Below, in pieces: positions 36,823 to 47,193 of a stretch of 64,000 bases of DNA. Numbering within the stretch: the first letter of the stretch is position 1; the number at the start of each line of letters is the position of its first letter. Source of the DNA: Paracerasibacillus soli (GTDB taxonomy: Bacteria > Bacillota > Bacilli > Bacillales > Amphibacillaceae); the NCBI RefSeq assembly GCF_034006335.1, contig NZ_JAWDIQ010000002.1; one strand, written 5' to 3'. Under the pieces are notes generated by a model. It made no database searches. It was given only the letters and a program-made list of their open reading frames with translations, and was not told the origin of the DNA. A program made the position numbers and the translations under genes.

Positions 36823-37650
36823 TTAACCTTTAATACCAGCTCTTGCAACACCTTCAATAATGTATTTTTGTAAGATGATATATAAAATAATCATCGGCAA
36901 AATAATCATCGTGGAAGCTGCCATTAATAATTCGTATACCGTACCTGTTTCCGTACTAAAAGCAGTTAAACCGACCGGTAGTGTACGCATATTTTCAGAA
37001 TTCGTTACAATTAACGGCCATAAGAATGCATTCCAGCTACCGATCGCTTTTAATAGAGCAATCGTAATAAGTGCTGGTTTTGCTAATGGGACCATAATGG
37101 ACCATAAGAATCGAAAATCACTACACCCGTCAATTTTTGCAGCATACGATAGTTCTTGTGGAATACCTAAGAAAAACTGACGTAATAAAAAGATTGAAAA
37201 AATACTTGCCAACCATGGAACAATTAATGCTTCATAATGGTCAATCCATCCGAGATTGGACAGTGTTACAAAGTTTGGAGTTAATAAAACTTCCCCAGGT
37301 ACCATCATCGTTCCTAATAAAACTGCAAAAACAACATTCTTGCCATAAAAGTTAATTCTTGAAAAAGCATAAGCTGCCAGTATTGTCGTGATCAATTCTC
37401 CGATAGTACTTACAACTAATACAAAAATACTGTTAAATGCATATCTTCCAAATGGGGCAACTTCAATTGCTTTACTATAGTTATCCCATTGAAAAACCGA
37501 TGGAATCCACTTTGGAGGCATGACCATCACTTCGTTTGAAGCTTTTAAGGATGTACTAATCATCCATACAAACGGAAGCAGCATTAAAATAGCACCAAGA
37601 GCTAACAAAATATAAATTGTACTTTTTGACAGTGCTTGTTTCGTCGTCAT
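36823..37650 (-). CDS. ugpE: ABC permease, UgpE-like
   Basis: 275-aa MalG/UgpE-family permease, six helices. The EAA motif region is ELSYAAKIDGCSDFRFLWSIMVPLAKPAL, followed by WNAFLWPLIV. It is intact and sits between UgpA (15 bases upstream) and UgpB (85 bases downstream) on one transcript. The adjacent TMs and WNxFLWPL string are typical of carbohydrate-uptake (CUT1) transporters. Confidence 0.85.
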   Translation of the reverse strand: MTTKQALSKSTIYILLALGAILMLLPFVWMISTSLKASNEVMVMPPKWIPSVFQWDNYSKAIEVAPFGRYAFNSIFVLVVSTIGELITTILAAYAFSRINFYGKNVVFAVLLGTMMVPGEVLLTPNFVTLSNLGWIDHYEALIVPWLASIFSIFLLRQFFLGIPQELSYAAKIDGCSDFRFLWSIMVPLAKPALITIALLKAIGSWNAFLWPLIVTNSENMRTLPVGLTAFSTETGTVYELLMAASTMIILPMIILYIILQKYIIEGVARAGIKG

Positions 37651-37665
37651 ATTTCCAAGCCTCCT

Positions 37666-38557
37666 TTAGTAATTCACTTTTTTCTTTCCAACATAAAGTT
37701 GGATTAAAGTAAAGATAAAGATAACTAAAAACAACATATAAGCTGCAGCTGAGGCAACACCAAAATCCCAATCCCCATAAAAACGATTGAAGATATAATA
37801 TACAATTGTTTGTGCACTACCAGCTGGGCCAGGTTGTCCACCAAATAAAGCAAATACTTCATCAAATACTTTAAAAGCATTAATGATTGAAATAATCGAG
37901 ATAAAAAATGTTGTTGGTGAAATCAATGGTACTGTCACATGTTTAAATCTTTCCCACTTAGAAGCACCATCAATTTGCGCTGCCAAATAGTACTGCGGAT
38001 TGACATTTTGTAACCCAGCTAAAAAGATAATGATGTTATAGCCGAGCCCTTTCCAAACCGCTAAAATAATTAATGCAGGCATCGCCCAATTCTGGATCTG
38101 TTAACCATTGAATTGTATCGATACCAAAAAAGCCAAGGAAATAGTTCAAAATACCATAATCTGTATGGAAAATCCAACGCCATACAATGGAAACTGCTAC
38201 AACAGACGTGACAAACGGAATAAAGTAAATCGTCCGAAATAGTCCGCGTAATTTAATATTTTGATTGAGCATAATGGCAATCAAAAGTGATAATATGATT
38301 GAAATTGGCACAACTCCTAATACAAAAATAAAAGTATTGTACATAGAATGCCAAAATTCTTCATCGTGAAAAATATAACTGTAATTATCTAAACCTCGTT
38401 CGTAGACAACATCATTAAAGAAGTCATAATCCGTATAAAAGCTCATAAAGAATGATTTGACAATCGGATATAAGTTAAAAACTCCTAAAACAAGTAATGC
38501 CGGTGCTAAATATAGAAAGGCTTTTAGCGTTTTTTTGGCGGTAGGCTTGTCGTTCAA
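37666..38557 (-). CDS. ugpA: ABC permease, UgpA-like (frameshift)
   Basis: MalF/UgpA-type permease. First fragment: KAFLYLAPALLVLGVFNLYPIVKS and FRTIYFIPFVTSVVAVSIVWRWIF. The frame breaks near 38090; one added A gives TDPE-NWAMPALIILAVWKGLGYN and then AAQIDGASKWERFKHVTVPLISP (EAA loop). Restored about 297 aa. Second gene of the operon; only 34 bases separate it from the ATPase gene. Confidence 0.85.
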
Positions 38558-38591
38558 GTTTCATCCTCTCCTTTTACATAAGAAGTCATAT

Positions 38592-39676
38592 TTATCTTTG
38601 CAATAAACTCTCGCCATCACTTGCTTTAAATAAATGTAAATGACCTGGACGAATCGACAATTTTACATCATCACCATCATTCACTTTTGAATCTGGAGAA
38701 ACAATCGCTCTCACTTTATTTTGTCCAACTTGTACATTTAATAGATAATCTCTGCCAATTCTTTCTACCATTATTGTCTTTCCTTGAATTCCTTCTTTTT
38801 CTGGATCTGTTTCGATAAACAAATCTTCTGTCGGATACCAACGACAAAGGACTCATCTATATTCACTTCTGGTTTTACAGCTTTTGAAAGGTGAAGAATA
38901 TCTCCTGTTTCCGTAATCTTCACTGTATCTGTTTGCCCAACAAATGTTGCTAGCAACGTATTAATAGGTGGGTTTCCTAAAAATTGTGCAACAAACTCGT
39001 TACGAGGATGATCATAGATCTCCTGTGGTGGACTAAATTGCTGATATTTTCCGTCTTTCATTAATAATATTTGATCTGAAATACTAAGTGCTTCTTCTTG
39101 GTCATGCGTTACAAAAATCGTCGTAATTCCAACTGCTTGTTGTATCCGTTTAATTTCTTCACGCATTTCCAAACGTAAACGCGCATCTAAATTTGATAAT
39201 GGTTCATCAAGTAAAAGTAACTGAGGCTTTTTAACCAACGCCCTTGCAATTGCTACCCTTTGTTGTTGGCCCCCAGAAAGTTGTCCTGGTTTACGGTCCA
39301 ATAAATGGTCAATATGTACTAATTTCGCCATTTCTGTTGCCCGATCAATTGCTTCTTGCTTCGGGACTTTCTCCATCTTTAGTGGAAACATAATGTTTTT
39401 TAAAACTGACATATGAGGATATAACGCATAATTTTGGAAAACCATTCCAATTCCGCGCTTTTCAGGTTCAACCTTATTTACCAATCGATCACCAAAATAT
39501 AATTCACCAGATGTTGGTTGATAAAGTCCTGCCAGCATAAAAAGTGTCGTACTTTTTCCACAACCACTCGGACCTAACAACGATACTAAAGTCCCTTCTT
39601 CTATCGTTACATTTAAACGATCGACTGCTGTTACATCATCAAACTTCATCGTGAGATCTTTTAAAACAACCTTCAC
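38592..39676 (-). CDS. ugpC: ABC ATPase, UgpC/MsmX-like (frameshift)
   Basis: CUT1-type ATPase with a C-terminal regulatory OB domain. Walker A GPSGCGKSTTLFMLAG, signature LSGGQQQRVAIARAL and Walker B LLLLDEPLSNLDARLR are intact. One C is missing near 38818 (GIR-PEDLFIETDPEK), after which the OB domain continues to HLFKASDGESLLQR. Restored about 361 aa. First gene of the operon; it may also energise the maltose-type transporter at 58-61 kb, which has no ATPase gene of its own. Confidence 0.88.
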
Positions 39677-39694
39677 TATGGACCCTCCTTAAAG

Positions 39695-40102
39695 GTAAAA
39701 TACGCAAAATATGACATTAACTGTCAATTTATATCGTTTTCTAATAAATCTATGTTGAATTGATAGATTTGTGTATAAAATTTCGATATAATTAAGGGCT
39801 ATGGTAAATTATATCTATTTCATACCTTTTATATTATCTATGAATGTGAGCTAGAATGCAATACTATATTTGTAAAATAAACATTAAATTTGTCGATTTT
39901 AGTCATATTATGTTGACACTATCATGGAATGTTACATAACAATGAGGATAATTCAATGTAATTAACACTTGTATGACCTTATTTTGACTCTATCCGCATC
40001 ATTTTATGTGATAATCGAATAGTTTGAATTGCGGGGTCAGACCCCAAATGCAAAAAAGGGGTCTGACCCCCTATGAGCCAACCCTTAGCTAGTTTTAAAT
40101 TT
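39695..40102. repeat. Gap with two tandem GGGTCTGACCC palindromes
   Basis: Non-coding. 40033-40045 is GGGGTCAGACCCC and 40058-40070 GGGGTCTGACCCC, separated by 12 bases. They lie just past the amidase stop and can form either two small hairpins or one larger one. The ugpC promoter should be at 39700-39800; not placed. Confidence 0.7.
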
Positions 40103-40896
40103 TTATGGTGTGTAGGTTACGATAAAGGATTCAAATCCTGCATTTTTTAAACGGGTTACTTGCTGTTCTGCGTTTGCACGACTTTGATAAGAACCTGTAA
40201 TTACGCGGTAGTAAGTTGTACCTGATTGCTGATAAATTTCAATGAAACTTTCAAACCCTTTCGCTTTTAACGCATTCACTTGTATATCTGCATTTTGTCT
40301 TGTTACAAATGAACCAGTCACGACACGGTAGTAAGTACCGCTCCCAGATTTTTGTTTTAAACCAAGTGCTCGTGCCAATCCTTTTGCATGTCCACGTGCT
40401 ATGCTCGTTAAAAATGCATCACTTTTCAACTTGCTTGCATCAGCACTATGATCAATGAAGCCATTTTCGGTAAGAACGGAATGCATATTAGATTCACGCA
40501 GCATATGAAAATTCGCTTCCTTTTTTCCACGATTTTGAAAGCCCGTTTCACTCACAATCGCGTCATGCACCAGTCCTCGTAAACGATTTGTTTCCGCTTT
40601 ACCAGCATAACTTCCATTATAAATATACGATTCAAAGCCTGTTCCGCCCCCTGCATTAATATGAATCGACACGAGATAGTTTGCTCCCCAGTTGTTCGCC
40701 ATTGTTGTACGTTCCCTAATTGCAATGTTTTATCCGTTGTTCGCGACAGTAGGAGAGAATGCCCCTCATATTCGTTATTTAAAATATTACGGAGCTTGAG
40801 GGCAATACTTAACGTCAAATCCTTTTCCCTTAATCCATTCGCCTGTGCTCCTGGATCTGTACCACCATGACCTGGGTCAATAAAAATTTTTGTCAT
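40103..40896 (-). CDS. N-acetylmuramoyl-L-alanine amidase with SPOR repeats (frameshift)
   Basis: Amidase_3 (zinc) domain: IFIDPGHGGTDPGA, SRTTDKTLQLG, VSIHINAGGG (after repair), LTENGFIDH. The C-terminal 80 residues are two SPOR repeats (TYYRVVTGSFVTRQNADIQV... and TYYRVITGSYQSRANAEQQV...), which bind denuded glycan. This matches CwlC/CwlV-type enzymes that lyse the mother-cell wall during sporulation. One G lost near 40712 splits the gene. Restored about 264 aa; no signal peptide, as for CwlC. Confidence 0.85.
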
Positions 40897-41075
40897 CCTT
40901 TTTCCTCCTCATTTTTTTGTAATCGTTCTTCACTATTACAATCGAATGAATGACAAAAGAGGAGGCGTCCACGCTTCATTTTATAGTCAACTAGCAGTTT
41001 CTCGATATCACTTTGTTTATGTATTGCCAATGTACAAAGCTTTTCCAAGCATGGCTTCCGTTTTGTGAAGCAAGA

Positions 41076-41705
41076 TTATGCTAAAGGCCGAATAACAGCC
41101 CGCACTGGACTTCCGTCTGCACCTTTTATTTTTAATGGTAATGCAATTAATTCATAATCTCCTGGTGCTACATGTTCCAAAACTATATTTTCTAAAATAT
41201 GTATGCCTTCAATTGCCAAAGCATGGTGTGCATCTAATGTTTTACTATCCAATGGATCGACAGATGGTGTATCTACACCAATAAGCCGCACACCTTTTTC
41301 TTGTAAATAACCCGCTACATCTACGTGTAGAACGGGATATTCCTCAGGAAACTTTCGTATATCTCTATTAGGTAACATCCGTAGCAATAAGCGTTCTACA
41401 CCTTCTAGTTCAAATGATGTTAATACATCCCGATCAATCGTTTTAAATGTTGTTACATCCAAAACTTTTGCCTTTCCTATATAAACCCCAATGTCAATTT
41501 CGTCTATTTTCTTTCCTGTTTGATCAAAATGAAAAGGTGCATCTACATGTGTTCCTGTATGGACGCTAGTTGTTAGTTTTCCAATATTAACAGAAGTTGA
41601 TTGCTCCTTCGTTACACTCAATCCAAATGAAAAAGGTGTGTCTCCTGGCCAAACTGCTATATCATTTGATAATGCTTGTGATATATCAATCCATTTCCTA
41701 TCCAT
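41076..41705 (-). CDS. kynB: Kynurenine formamidase
   Basis: 209-aa cyclase-family metalloenzyme hydrolysing N-formylkynurenine to kynurenine. The signature HTGTHVDAPFHF is intact near residue 48, followed by LIGVDTPSVDPLDSKTLDAHHALA, the family's second conserved region. It overlaps the end of kynA by 8 bases and is the third gene of kynU-kynA-kynB. The protein is complete, unlike both upstream genes. Confidence 0.92.
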   Translation of the reverse strand: MDRKWIDISQALSNDIAVWPGDTPFSFGLSVTKEQSTSVNIGKLTTSVHTGTHVDAPFHFDQTGKKIDEIDIGVYIGKAKVLDVTTFKTIDRDVLTSFELEGVERLLLRMLPNRDIRKFPEEYPVLHVDVAGYLQEKGVRLIGVDTPSVDPLDSKTLDAHHALAIEGIHILENIVLEHVAPGDYELIALPLKIKGADGSPVRAVIRPLA

Positions 41706-42575
41706 TTACTTCACCGTCCAAATTATAATTTTGTTCGCAAATCCCATAACTCTGGAAAAATCGATGATCTAATACTTCACGTAAATAATTTACGCCCGAT
41801 GAACCACCCGTTCCCATTTTAAAACCAATAATGCGCTCGACCGTTTTCATATGACGGAAACGCCATTGTTGTAACCAGTCTTCAATATCAACTAATTTTT
41901 CAGCAAGTTCATATAGCTCCCAATATGTATCAACATGTAAATACACTTCCTTCCAAGCAGCTGCGACCGTCTCATCCCCTTCATATACTTGAGAGAAATC
42001 ACGTTTCAATAAAGCGGAACGAATAGGGAAACCTGCGCGTGCTAAAGCTGCAATTGCCGCATCATAAATACTCGGTTTATGAATTGCCTGCTGCAAAATA
42101 TTTGAAACTTGTTCATCCTTTTCATAGATTTTTAAAACATGCGCTGTTTTATACCCTAACGCAAACTCAATTAATCGATATTGATAAGACTGAAATCCAG
42201 ATGCCTGACCTAACTCATCTCAAAATTCCAAATATTCCGCTGGCGTTAAAGTGGAAAGTACATCCCAAGCTTGAATGATTTGCGTTTGTATTCGTGAACA
42301 CGCGCAAGCATTTTAAATGCAGCTTGTAATTCATCATTCGCGATTGCTTTTATTGCAGCTTGTAATTCATGCAAAATTAATTTCATCCACAACTCACTTA
42401 CTTGATGAATAACAATAAATAACATTTCATCATGATGTGCTGATAAGCGATGTTGACTTGATAAAATTTTATCTAAATGTAAATAATCCCCATATGTCAT
42501 ATTATTTTTAAAATCTGTATGAATCCCAGTTTCTTTCTTTAGCTTTTCTTGCAGATCTGAAATAGATTTATTCAT
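41698..42575 (-). CDS. kynA: Tryptophan 2,3-dioxygenase (frameshift and stop)
   Basis: Heme dioxygenase opening the indole ring of tryptophan, the first pathway step. Visible: LTYGDYL-like MTYGDYLHLDKILSSQ, HDEMLFIVIHQVSELWMKLILHEL (heme His region), QASGFQSYQYRLIEFALG, and RHMKTVERIIGFKMGTGGSSG. Two lesions: one T lost near 42288 (RV-SRIQTQIIQAWDVLS), and an in-frame TGA at 42220-42222 in EF*DELGQASGF, where the family has Arg; CGA to TGA explains it. Restored about 292 aa. Sequencing error or a genuine decaying gene. Confidence 0.85.
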
Positions 42576-42617
42576 GAACATTCATCCCCCATCCCTTGTT
42601 ATTATTCAACCTTCTAC

Positions 42618-43903
42618 CTATGCAATGACATCCCTAGTATTGGTAAACTTCCTATATAATTCTTTATCCATAATAGTATGTAGCTTATCCACACAATCCC
42701 ACACTTCGGAAAATGTATTGTACAAGGCAACAGGGGCTAAGCGGATACCACTTGGGGCTCGAAAGTTGGTACAACATTCATATTTTTAAGTGCTTTACAT
42801 ATACTAGCCGCTTCTCTATGTTGTAAAAAAATATGTGCACCGCGTTGTGTGTCACCATATGGATTTGCAATTTGAAAGCCAAATTCACCTAATCTTTCCT
42901 CGACTAACATCATCATATATGCGGTAAGTTGTAACGACTTTTTCCGAATCCTTTCTATACCGATTTCTTGAAAAATAGTAAGTGAACCTAAGAGTGGTGC
43001 GGCACTTAATACATGTGGAGTACCAATTTGATATGCGCCAGCATCTGGTGCCGGTGACATCGTATGATCCATATCAAACTGTTTTTCTTTATGCGATCCA
43101 AACCAGCCTGCTAGCCCTGGCTTCATACCAAAGTGTTTTTCATTTACATACAATCCACCTACAGCTCCTGGTCCGCCATTTAAATGTTTATATGTACACC
43201 AGAAAGCAAAGTCCACATCCCAATCCGTTAGCGCATGAGGTATTGCGCCAATGGAATGGCATAAATCAAAGCCAATTAAAATACCTTTTTCATGCGCTGC
43301 CATTGTAAGCCTTTTCACATTTAATATCTGTCCACTACGGTATAACACACTCGGTAATACAATGAGGGCTACCTCTTCTGTCATTGCTGTAATAATTGCT
43401 TCCTCATCCAACAGATGACCGTCAGCACTTTTCACTTGGATAAGATGTTCTGCAGGGTCAAACCCATGTATCAAAAGCTGGCTCTTTAACGCATAAATAT
43501 CTGATGGGAAATTTAATTCGTCCGCTAAAATTTTAGTTCTGTCTTTTACCGGTTGATAGAATGTTGCGACTAATTGATGTAAATTTGTTGTTGTTGACCC
43601 TGTTATGACAACCTCTTCATGCTTTGCACCAACAAGTGGTGCACACATTTCGCCCAGTCTTTCTGATAAATAAAACCATGGTTGATCACCTGACGTCCAT
43701 CCGTCAATCGCATGTGATTTCCATGAATCTAATAACTCCATCGCCTTTGTTTCTGCCCGTTTTGATAATAAACCGAGTGAATTTCCATCAAAATATATGT
43801 GGTCTGGCTGAATATAAAATTCTTTTCGGTATGAATGAAGCTCATCCTGCTTATCTAATGTAAGTGCATATTTCTTTGTCACATCACGTGTAATTTCCAG
43901 CAA
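42618..43903 (-). CDS. kynU: Kynureninase (frameshift near C-terminus)
   Basis: PLP enzyme cleaving kynurenine to anthranilate and alanine. Visible: FDGNSLGLLS, GSTTTNLHQL, GFDLCHSIGAIPH, and the PLP-lysine region FAFWCTYKHLNGGPGAVGG. One base lost near 42763 ends the frame early; repaired it reads VPTFRAPSGIRLAPVALYNTFSEVW and stops at 42618. TTG 43903 sits behind GGGGGATGGGG and is the likeliest start; ATGs at 43945/43948 are alternatives. Restored about 429 aa. First gene of the kyn operon. Confidence 0.87.
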
Positions 43904-43924
43904 TCCCCATCCCCCATTTATCTT

Positions 43925-43953
43925 ATGATATGTAGATAAGTTCATCATATCAT
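43925..43953 (-). promoter_or_regulatory. Inverted repeat upstream of kynU
   Basis: ATGATATG (43925-43932) and CATATCAT (43946-43953) flank a 13-base spacer, 22 bases upstream of the TTG start. Centre-to-centre spacing is about two helical turns. It could be an operator for a pathway regulator; none is encoded nearby. Confidence 0.35.
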
Positions 43954-44049
43954 AATTTTGGAAATAATTTAGTTTACTTTTCCTTGCATTTGACGGAATT
44001 TGCACACGCACAAGAATTCATTCAAATTTATTATCATGTGAAATGTACC

Positions 44050-44068
44050 AGAGGGGTCTGACCCCTCT
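44050..44068. repeat. GGGTCTGACCC palindrome after mobB
   Basis: Perfect 19-base palindrome AGAGGGGTC-T-GACCCCTCT, 2 bases past the mobB stop. Confidence 0.8.
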
Positions 44069-44070
44069 AG

Positions 44071-44571
44071 TTAGCTTCCTACCCAAGTGAGCAGCCATTC
44101 ATCTAGTTCTTTTTCATCTGTACGGTCGTGGATATGATTGTATTCTATAGTTAGGTTGGAGCAACCAACAACTAATTGAATATCTTCCAGTCCTTGGAGT
44201 TGTTCCCAATCTGCTTCTTCCCGTAATAATATCACTTTATCACCCTGCTGCTCTTTAAATCCTTCTGCTAATATTACATCCGGCTTACTTTGATGGGCCA
44301 ACTCTATTAGTCTTGTAAAGTCAGGATTCTCATGGAGCATCATTTGAACTGTTCCTCCACCTGCAATAATAGACGAATCAGCCCCGTTCAAGAAAAATTG
44401 CATGGAATCTGTCTGTTCATCTGGCATTTTTAATTGACCGTTATGACGATGTTGTTTTAATCCAACAACGCAAAGTCCTTGTTCTTTCAACAATCGAATC
44501 CATCTCGAAACGAGGGTTGTTTTCCCGCTATTCTTATATCCAATAATATGTAGCCTTTTTATATGTTCCAC
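44071..44571 (-). CDS. mobB: Molybdopterin-guanine dinucleotide biosynthesis adaptor MobB
   Basis: 166-aa P-loop protein: GYKNSGKTTLVSRWIRLLKEQG at residues 11-32, then KQHRHNG and DSMQFFLNGADSSIIAGGG, VILAEGFKEQ. MobB binds GTP and assists MobA in attaching GMP to molybdopterin. It overlaps the moeA end by 13 bases, so the genes are coupled. The Moco set (moeB, moeA, mobB) next to narK points to molybdenum-dependent nitrate reductase. Confidence 0.9.
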   Translation of the reverse strand: MEHIKRLHIIGYKNSGKTTLVSRWIRLLKEQGLCVVGLKQHRHNGQLKMPDEQTDSMQFFLNGADSSIIAGGGTVQMMLHENPDFTRLIELAHQSKPDVILAEGFKEQQGDKVILLREEADWEQLQGLEDIQLVVGCSNLTIEYNHIHDRTDEKELDEWLLTWVGS

Positions 44572-45820
44572 GTACTCACTCCCTGCTCGGATCCGAGTAA
44601 TAATAGTTTAACCTTTGCTCCTCTTTCATACCCATGTTCACCTGGTGGCAGCACAATGATACAATTCCCGCGTGCAATGGAGGAAACCGCATTTGTTTTA
44701 TTAAACCCTGCTGGTCGAGCAGTTACTCCATCTGCACCGAACGTCCATAATCCACGCATAAATCTTATAAATGGATTGGCATCTGGAATCGCTTCGTCAA
44801 GCTCCGCTTCTATTTGTGGTAAATATGGCGCAAGGCTACCCATCATTTTCTCAATTGCTGGACGAACGTAAAGCTCAAATCCTGTAAAACAGGCGGATGG
44901 ATTTCCTGATAATCCAAATAACAATTTTCCATTTAAAACGGATACCGTTGTGACACTGCCCGGACGCATTGCAATTTTATTAAATAATACAGTTGCGCCT
45001 AAGCGTTCATAGATGACAGGTAAATAATCATAATCCCCAACTGAAACACCACCTGTTGTAATCAAAAGATCTGTTTCAGCAAGTGCTTTTTCTACCATAT
45101 GCTGACATGATTCCAAATTATCTTCTAACATACCGTATGATTGATACATCATGCCCATCCGTTTTAGCTGCGCTTCCACCATCGGACCGTTAGAATTACG
45201 GATTTTTCCTGGAGTGAGTTCGTCTCCTACATCTAACAATTCTGTCCCAGTCGATAAAATCCCTACTATTGGACGTTTGGACACTTTTACCTTTGCATAA
45301 CCAAATGTTGCTAGTAAAGCAGTTGTCCCTGGATGGATTTTTGTTCCTGCTTCCATAAGTGTTTCTCCTTTTGAGCATCTTCCCCTTGAAAAGAAAGATG
45401 CGCTCCAGGTTGTACAGATTCAGAAATGGTAAAACCTTTTGCAGTTTCTACTGTTTGTTCTAACATGATGACTGCATCCGCTTCAGCAGGTAGGATTGCC
45501 CCTGTCATAATACGATATGCCTGAAATTCCCCAATTGGTTGATTAGCAACATGACCTGCGCCTATTTCCCCTATAACATGAAAATGGATGGGATTCTCTG
45601 ACGATGCTCCGATTGTATCAACAGCTCGAACTGCAAATCCATCATAAGCGGACCGATCAAATGGTGGAACATCGTGTTTCGCGATAATTGGCTCCGCTAA
45701 AATTCTTCCATAAGCCTCTTCAAGTGACACAGTTTCTGTTCCAAGCAATTCTACTACTTGCATGATACGTTCTAAAGCTTCATTCACTAAAATAGGTTTC
45801 CGTAATTCAACCATGTACAT
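44559..45820 (-). CDS. moeA: Molybdopterin molybdenumtransferase MoeA (frameshift)
   Basis: Inserts molybdate into adenylylated molybdopterin. Visible: PPFDRSAYDGFAVRA, RIMTGAILPAEADAVIMLEQ, then STGTELLDVGDELTPGKIRNSNGP, TTGGVSVGDYDYL, MRPGSVTTV, LSGNPSACFTGFELYVRP. One A lost from AAAA near 45357 splits the gene (GEDAQK-GETLMEAGTKIHPG). Restored about 420 aa. ATG 45820 follows GGGGAGTGGG; an ATG two codons on is equally possible. Confidence 0.9.
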
Positions 45821-45859
45821 GCCCACTCCCCTCATATTCTTCTATCAATCTACTATATA

Positions 45860-46879
45860 TTAACCAAACAATTGATGATACAATTTTCGTCCTGTTGCCA
45901 TGTCTTTTAATCCATGTATGAGCATCCGGCCATTTTTAAATAGAATACAGCGATAATCTTCTATGTAAAACTCAACAAAAAACGGTGTAACACGATAATG
46001 TGTGCCTAATTGCTTTGCTACCCGTTCTCCATCTGTTATCGATATCGGCCGATTTTTATCTGGAATAATTTGTACCGTGTCTCGCCCACATAATACTGCA
46101 TAATGTGTTCCTTCGTTAATTTGTAAAGCCGGATATGTTGCTTGTTCCGAACAAGTTTCACAATATTCCTTTTTAACACGTGAAAGACCGATTTCTACTT
46201 GGCTATTATGCCAAACGTCCATATGTAATAATTTTTTACGCATTGCCTTTTTGTTTCCCGTTAACCATTTGAGTGCTTCAGCTGTTTGGTTTGCAGCTGT
46301 CATTTGTACAGCAGGTGCGATAATCCCAACAGTATCACATGTTTGATTCACTGCAGGAAGTACTGGTAACAGACACCGAAAGCATGGTGTTTCTCCAGGT
46401 ATAAATGGAAAAACAACACTTGTACTACTTACACAAGCACCATAGATCCACGGTATTTGATATTTCCAAGCAACATCATTTATGAGTAAGCGTGTTTCAA
46501 AGTTATCTGTTGCATCGATGATAATTTGTGCATGTGCGACAAGTTGTTCTAATAGAAGCCCATCAACATGATCTAAAATCGTATCAATTTCAACATCAGT
46601 ACGAATTTCCTGTAAACGGCGTTTTGCCGCAATTACTTTTGGTATTTTTTCTCTTGCATCTTGTTCCGTAAAAAGTTGCTGTCGTTGTAAATTAGATGCT
46701 TCCACATAGTCACGATCTGCAATTGTCAACTTTCCGACACCTGCGCGAACAAGAGATTCTGACACAGCAGAACCTAATGCGCCACAGCCAATGATAACAA
46801 CGTGAGCTTTGTGGAGCATCGCTTGCCCCGACACTCCAATTGGTTTAAATATTATTTGTCGTGAATAGCGTTCATCCAC
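45860..46879 (-). CDS. moeB: MoeB/ThiF-family adenylyltransferase
   Basis: 339-aa E1-like enzyme: nucleotide loop VVIIGCGALGSAVSESLVRAG, Arg finger NLQRQQLF, DATDNFETRLLIND, and zinc cysteines in CFRCLLP and CETC. It adenylylates the C-terminal glycine of MoaD or ThiS. The C-terminal about 90 residues look like a ThiS/MoaD-independent extra domain rather than rhodanese. Its place in a moeB-moeA-mobB order favours MoeB. It starts the operon; the 314-base gap upstream (46880-47193) shows no gene. Confidence 0.88.
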   Translation of the reverse strand: MDERYSRQIIFKPIGVSGQAMLHKAHVVIIGCGALGSAVSESLVRAGVGKLTIADRDYVEASNLQRQQLFTEQDAREKIPKVIAAKRRLQEIRTDVEIDTILDHVDGLLLEQLVAHAQIIIDATDNFETRLLINDVAWKYQIPWIYGACVSSTSVVFPFIPGETPCFRCLLPVLPAVNQTCDTVGIIAPAVQMTAANQTAEALKWLTGNKKAMRKKLLHMDVWHNSQVEIGLSRVKKEYCETCSEQATYPALQINEGTHYAVLCGRDTVQIIPDKNRPISITDGERVAKQLGTHYRVTPFFVEFYIEDYRCILFKNGRMLIHGLKDMATGRKLYHQLFG

Positions 46880-47193
46880 AAAACCACCCCATCCCCAATA
46901 ACATCGTATGATTTATATATAGTCTTTTCTTTATCTTTCATGAACTACAAGTATATTTCCCGCAAAATTGGTGATACGTGTTGCTTACATGAGACGCATC
47001 TATAAACTACAGAAGTAAGCTGCTAATACATTTAAAAGGCGTTATACGAACTGTTCATGTGCTAACGATATACCCGGCTTATGCTAAGCATGCACGTACT
47101 AGACCACTTAATCCAGAATAAACCTCTCAAGATTTTAAAGTGCCTCTCATTCTGCAACAACACCCATACCCTGATTTCCCTTTCAAACTTGAA

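Noticed and set aside
47000..47193. A lost GGDEF/EAL domain after the PAS
   Set aside because: None of the three minus-strand frames downstream shows a DPLTGLPNR-like or EAL-like motif.
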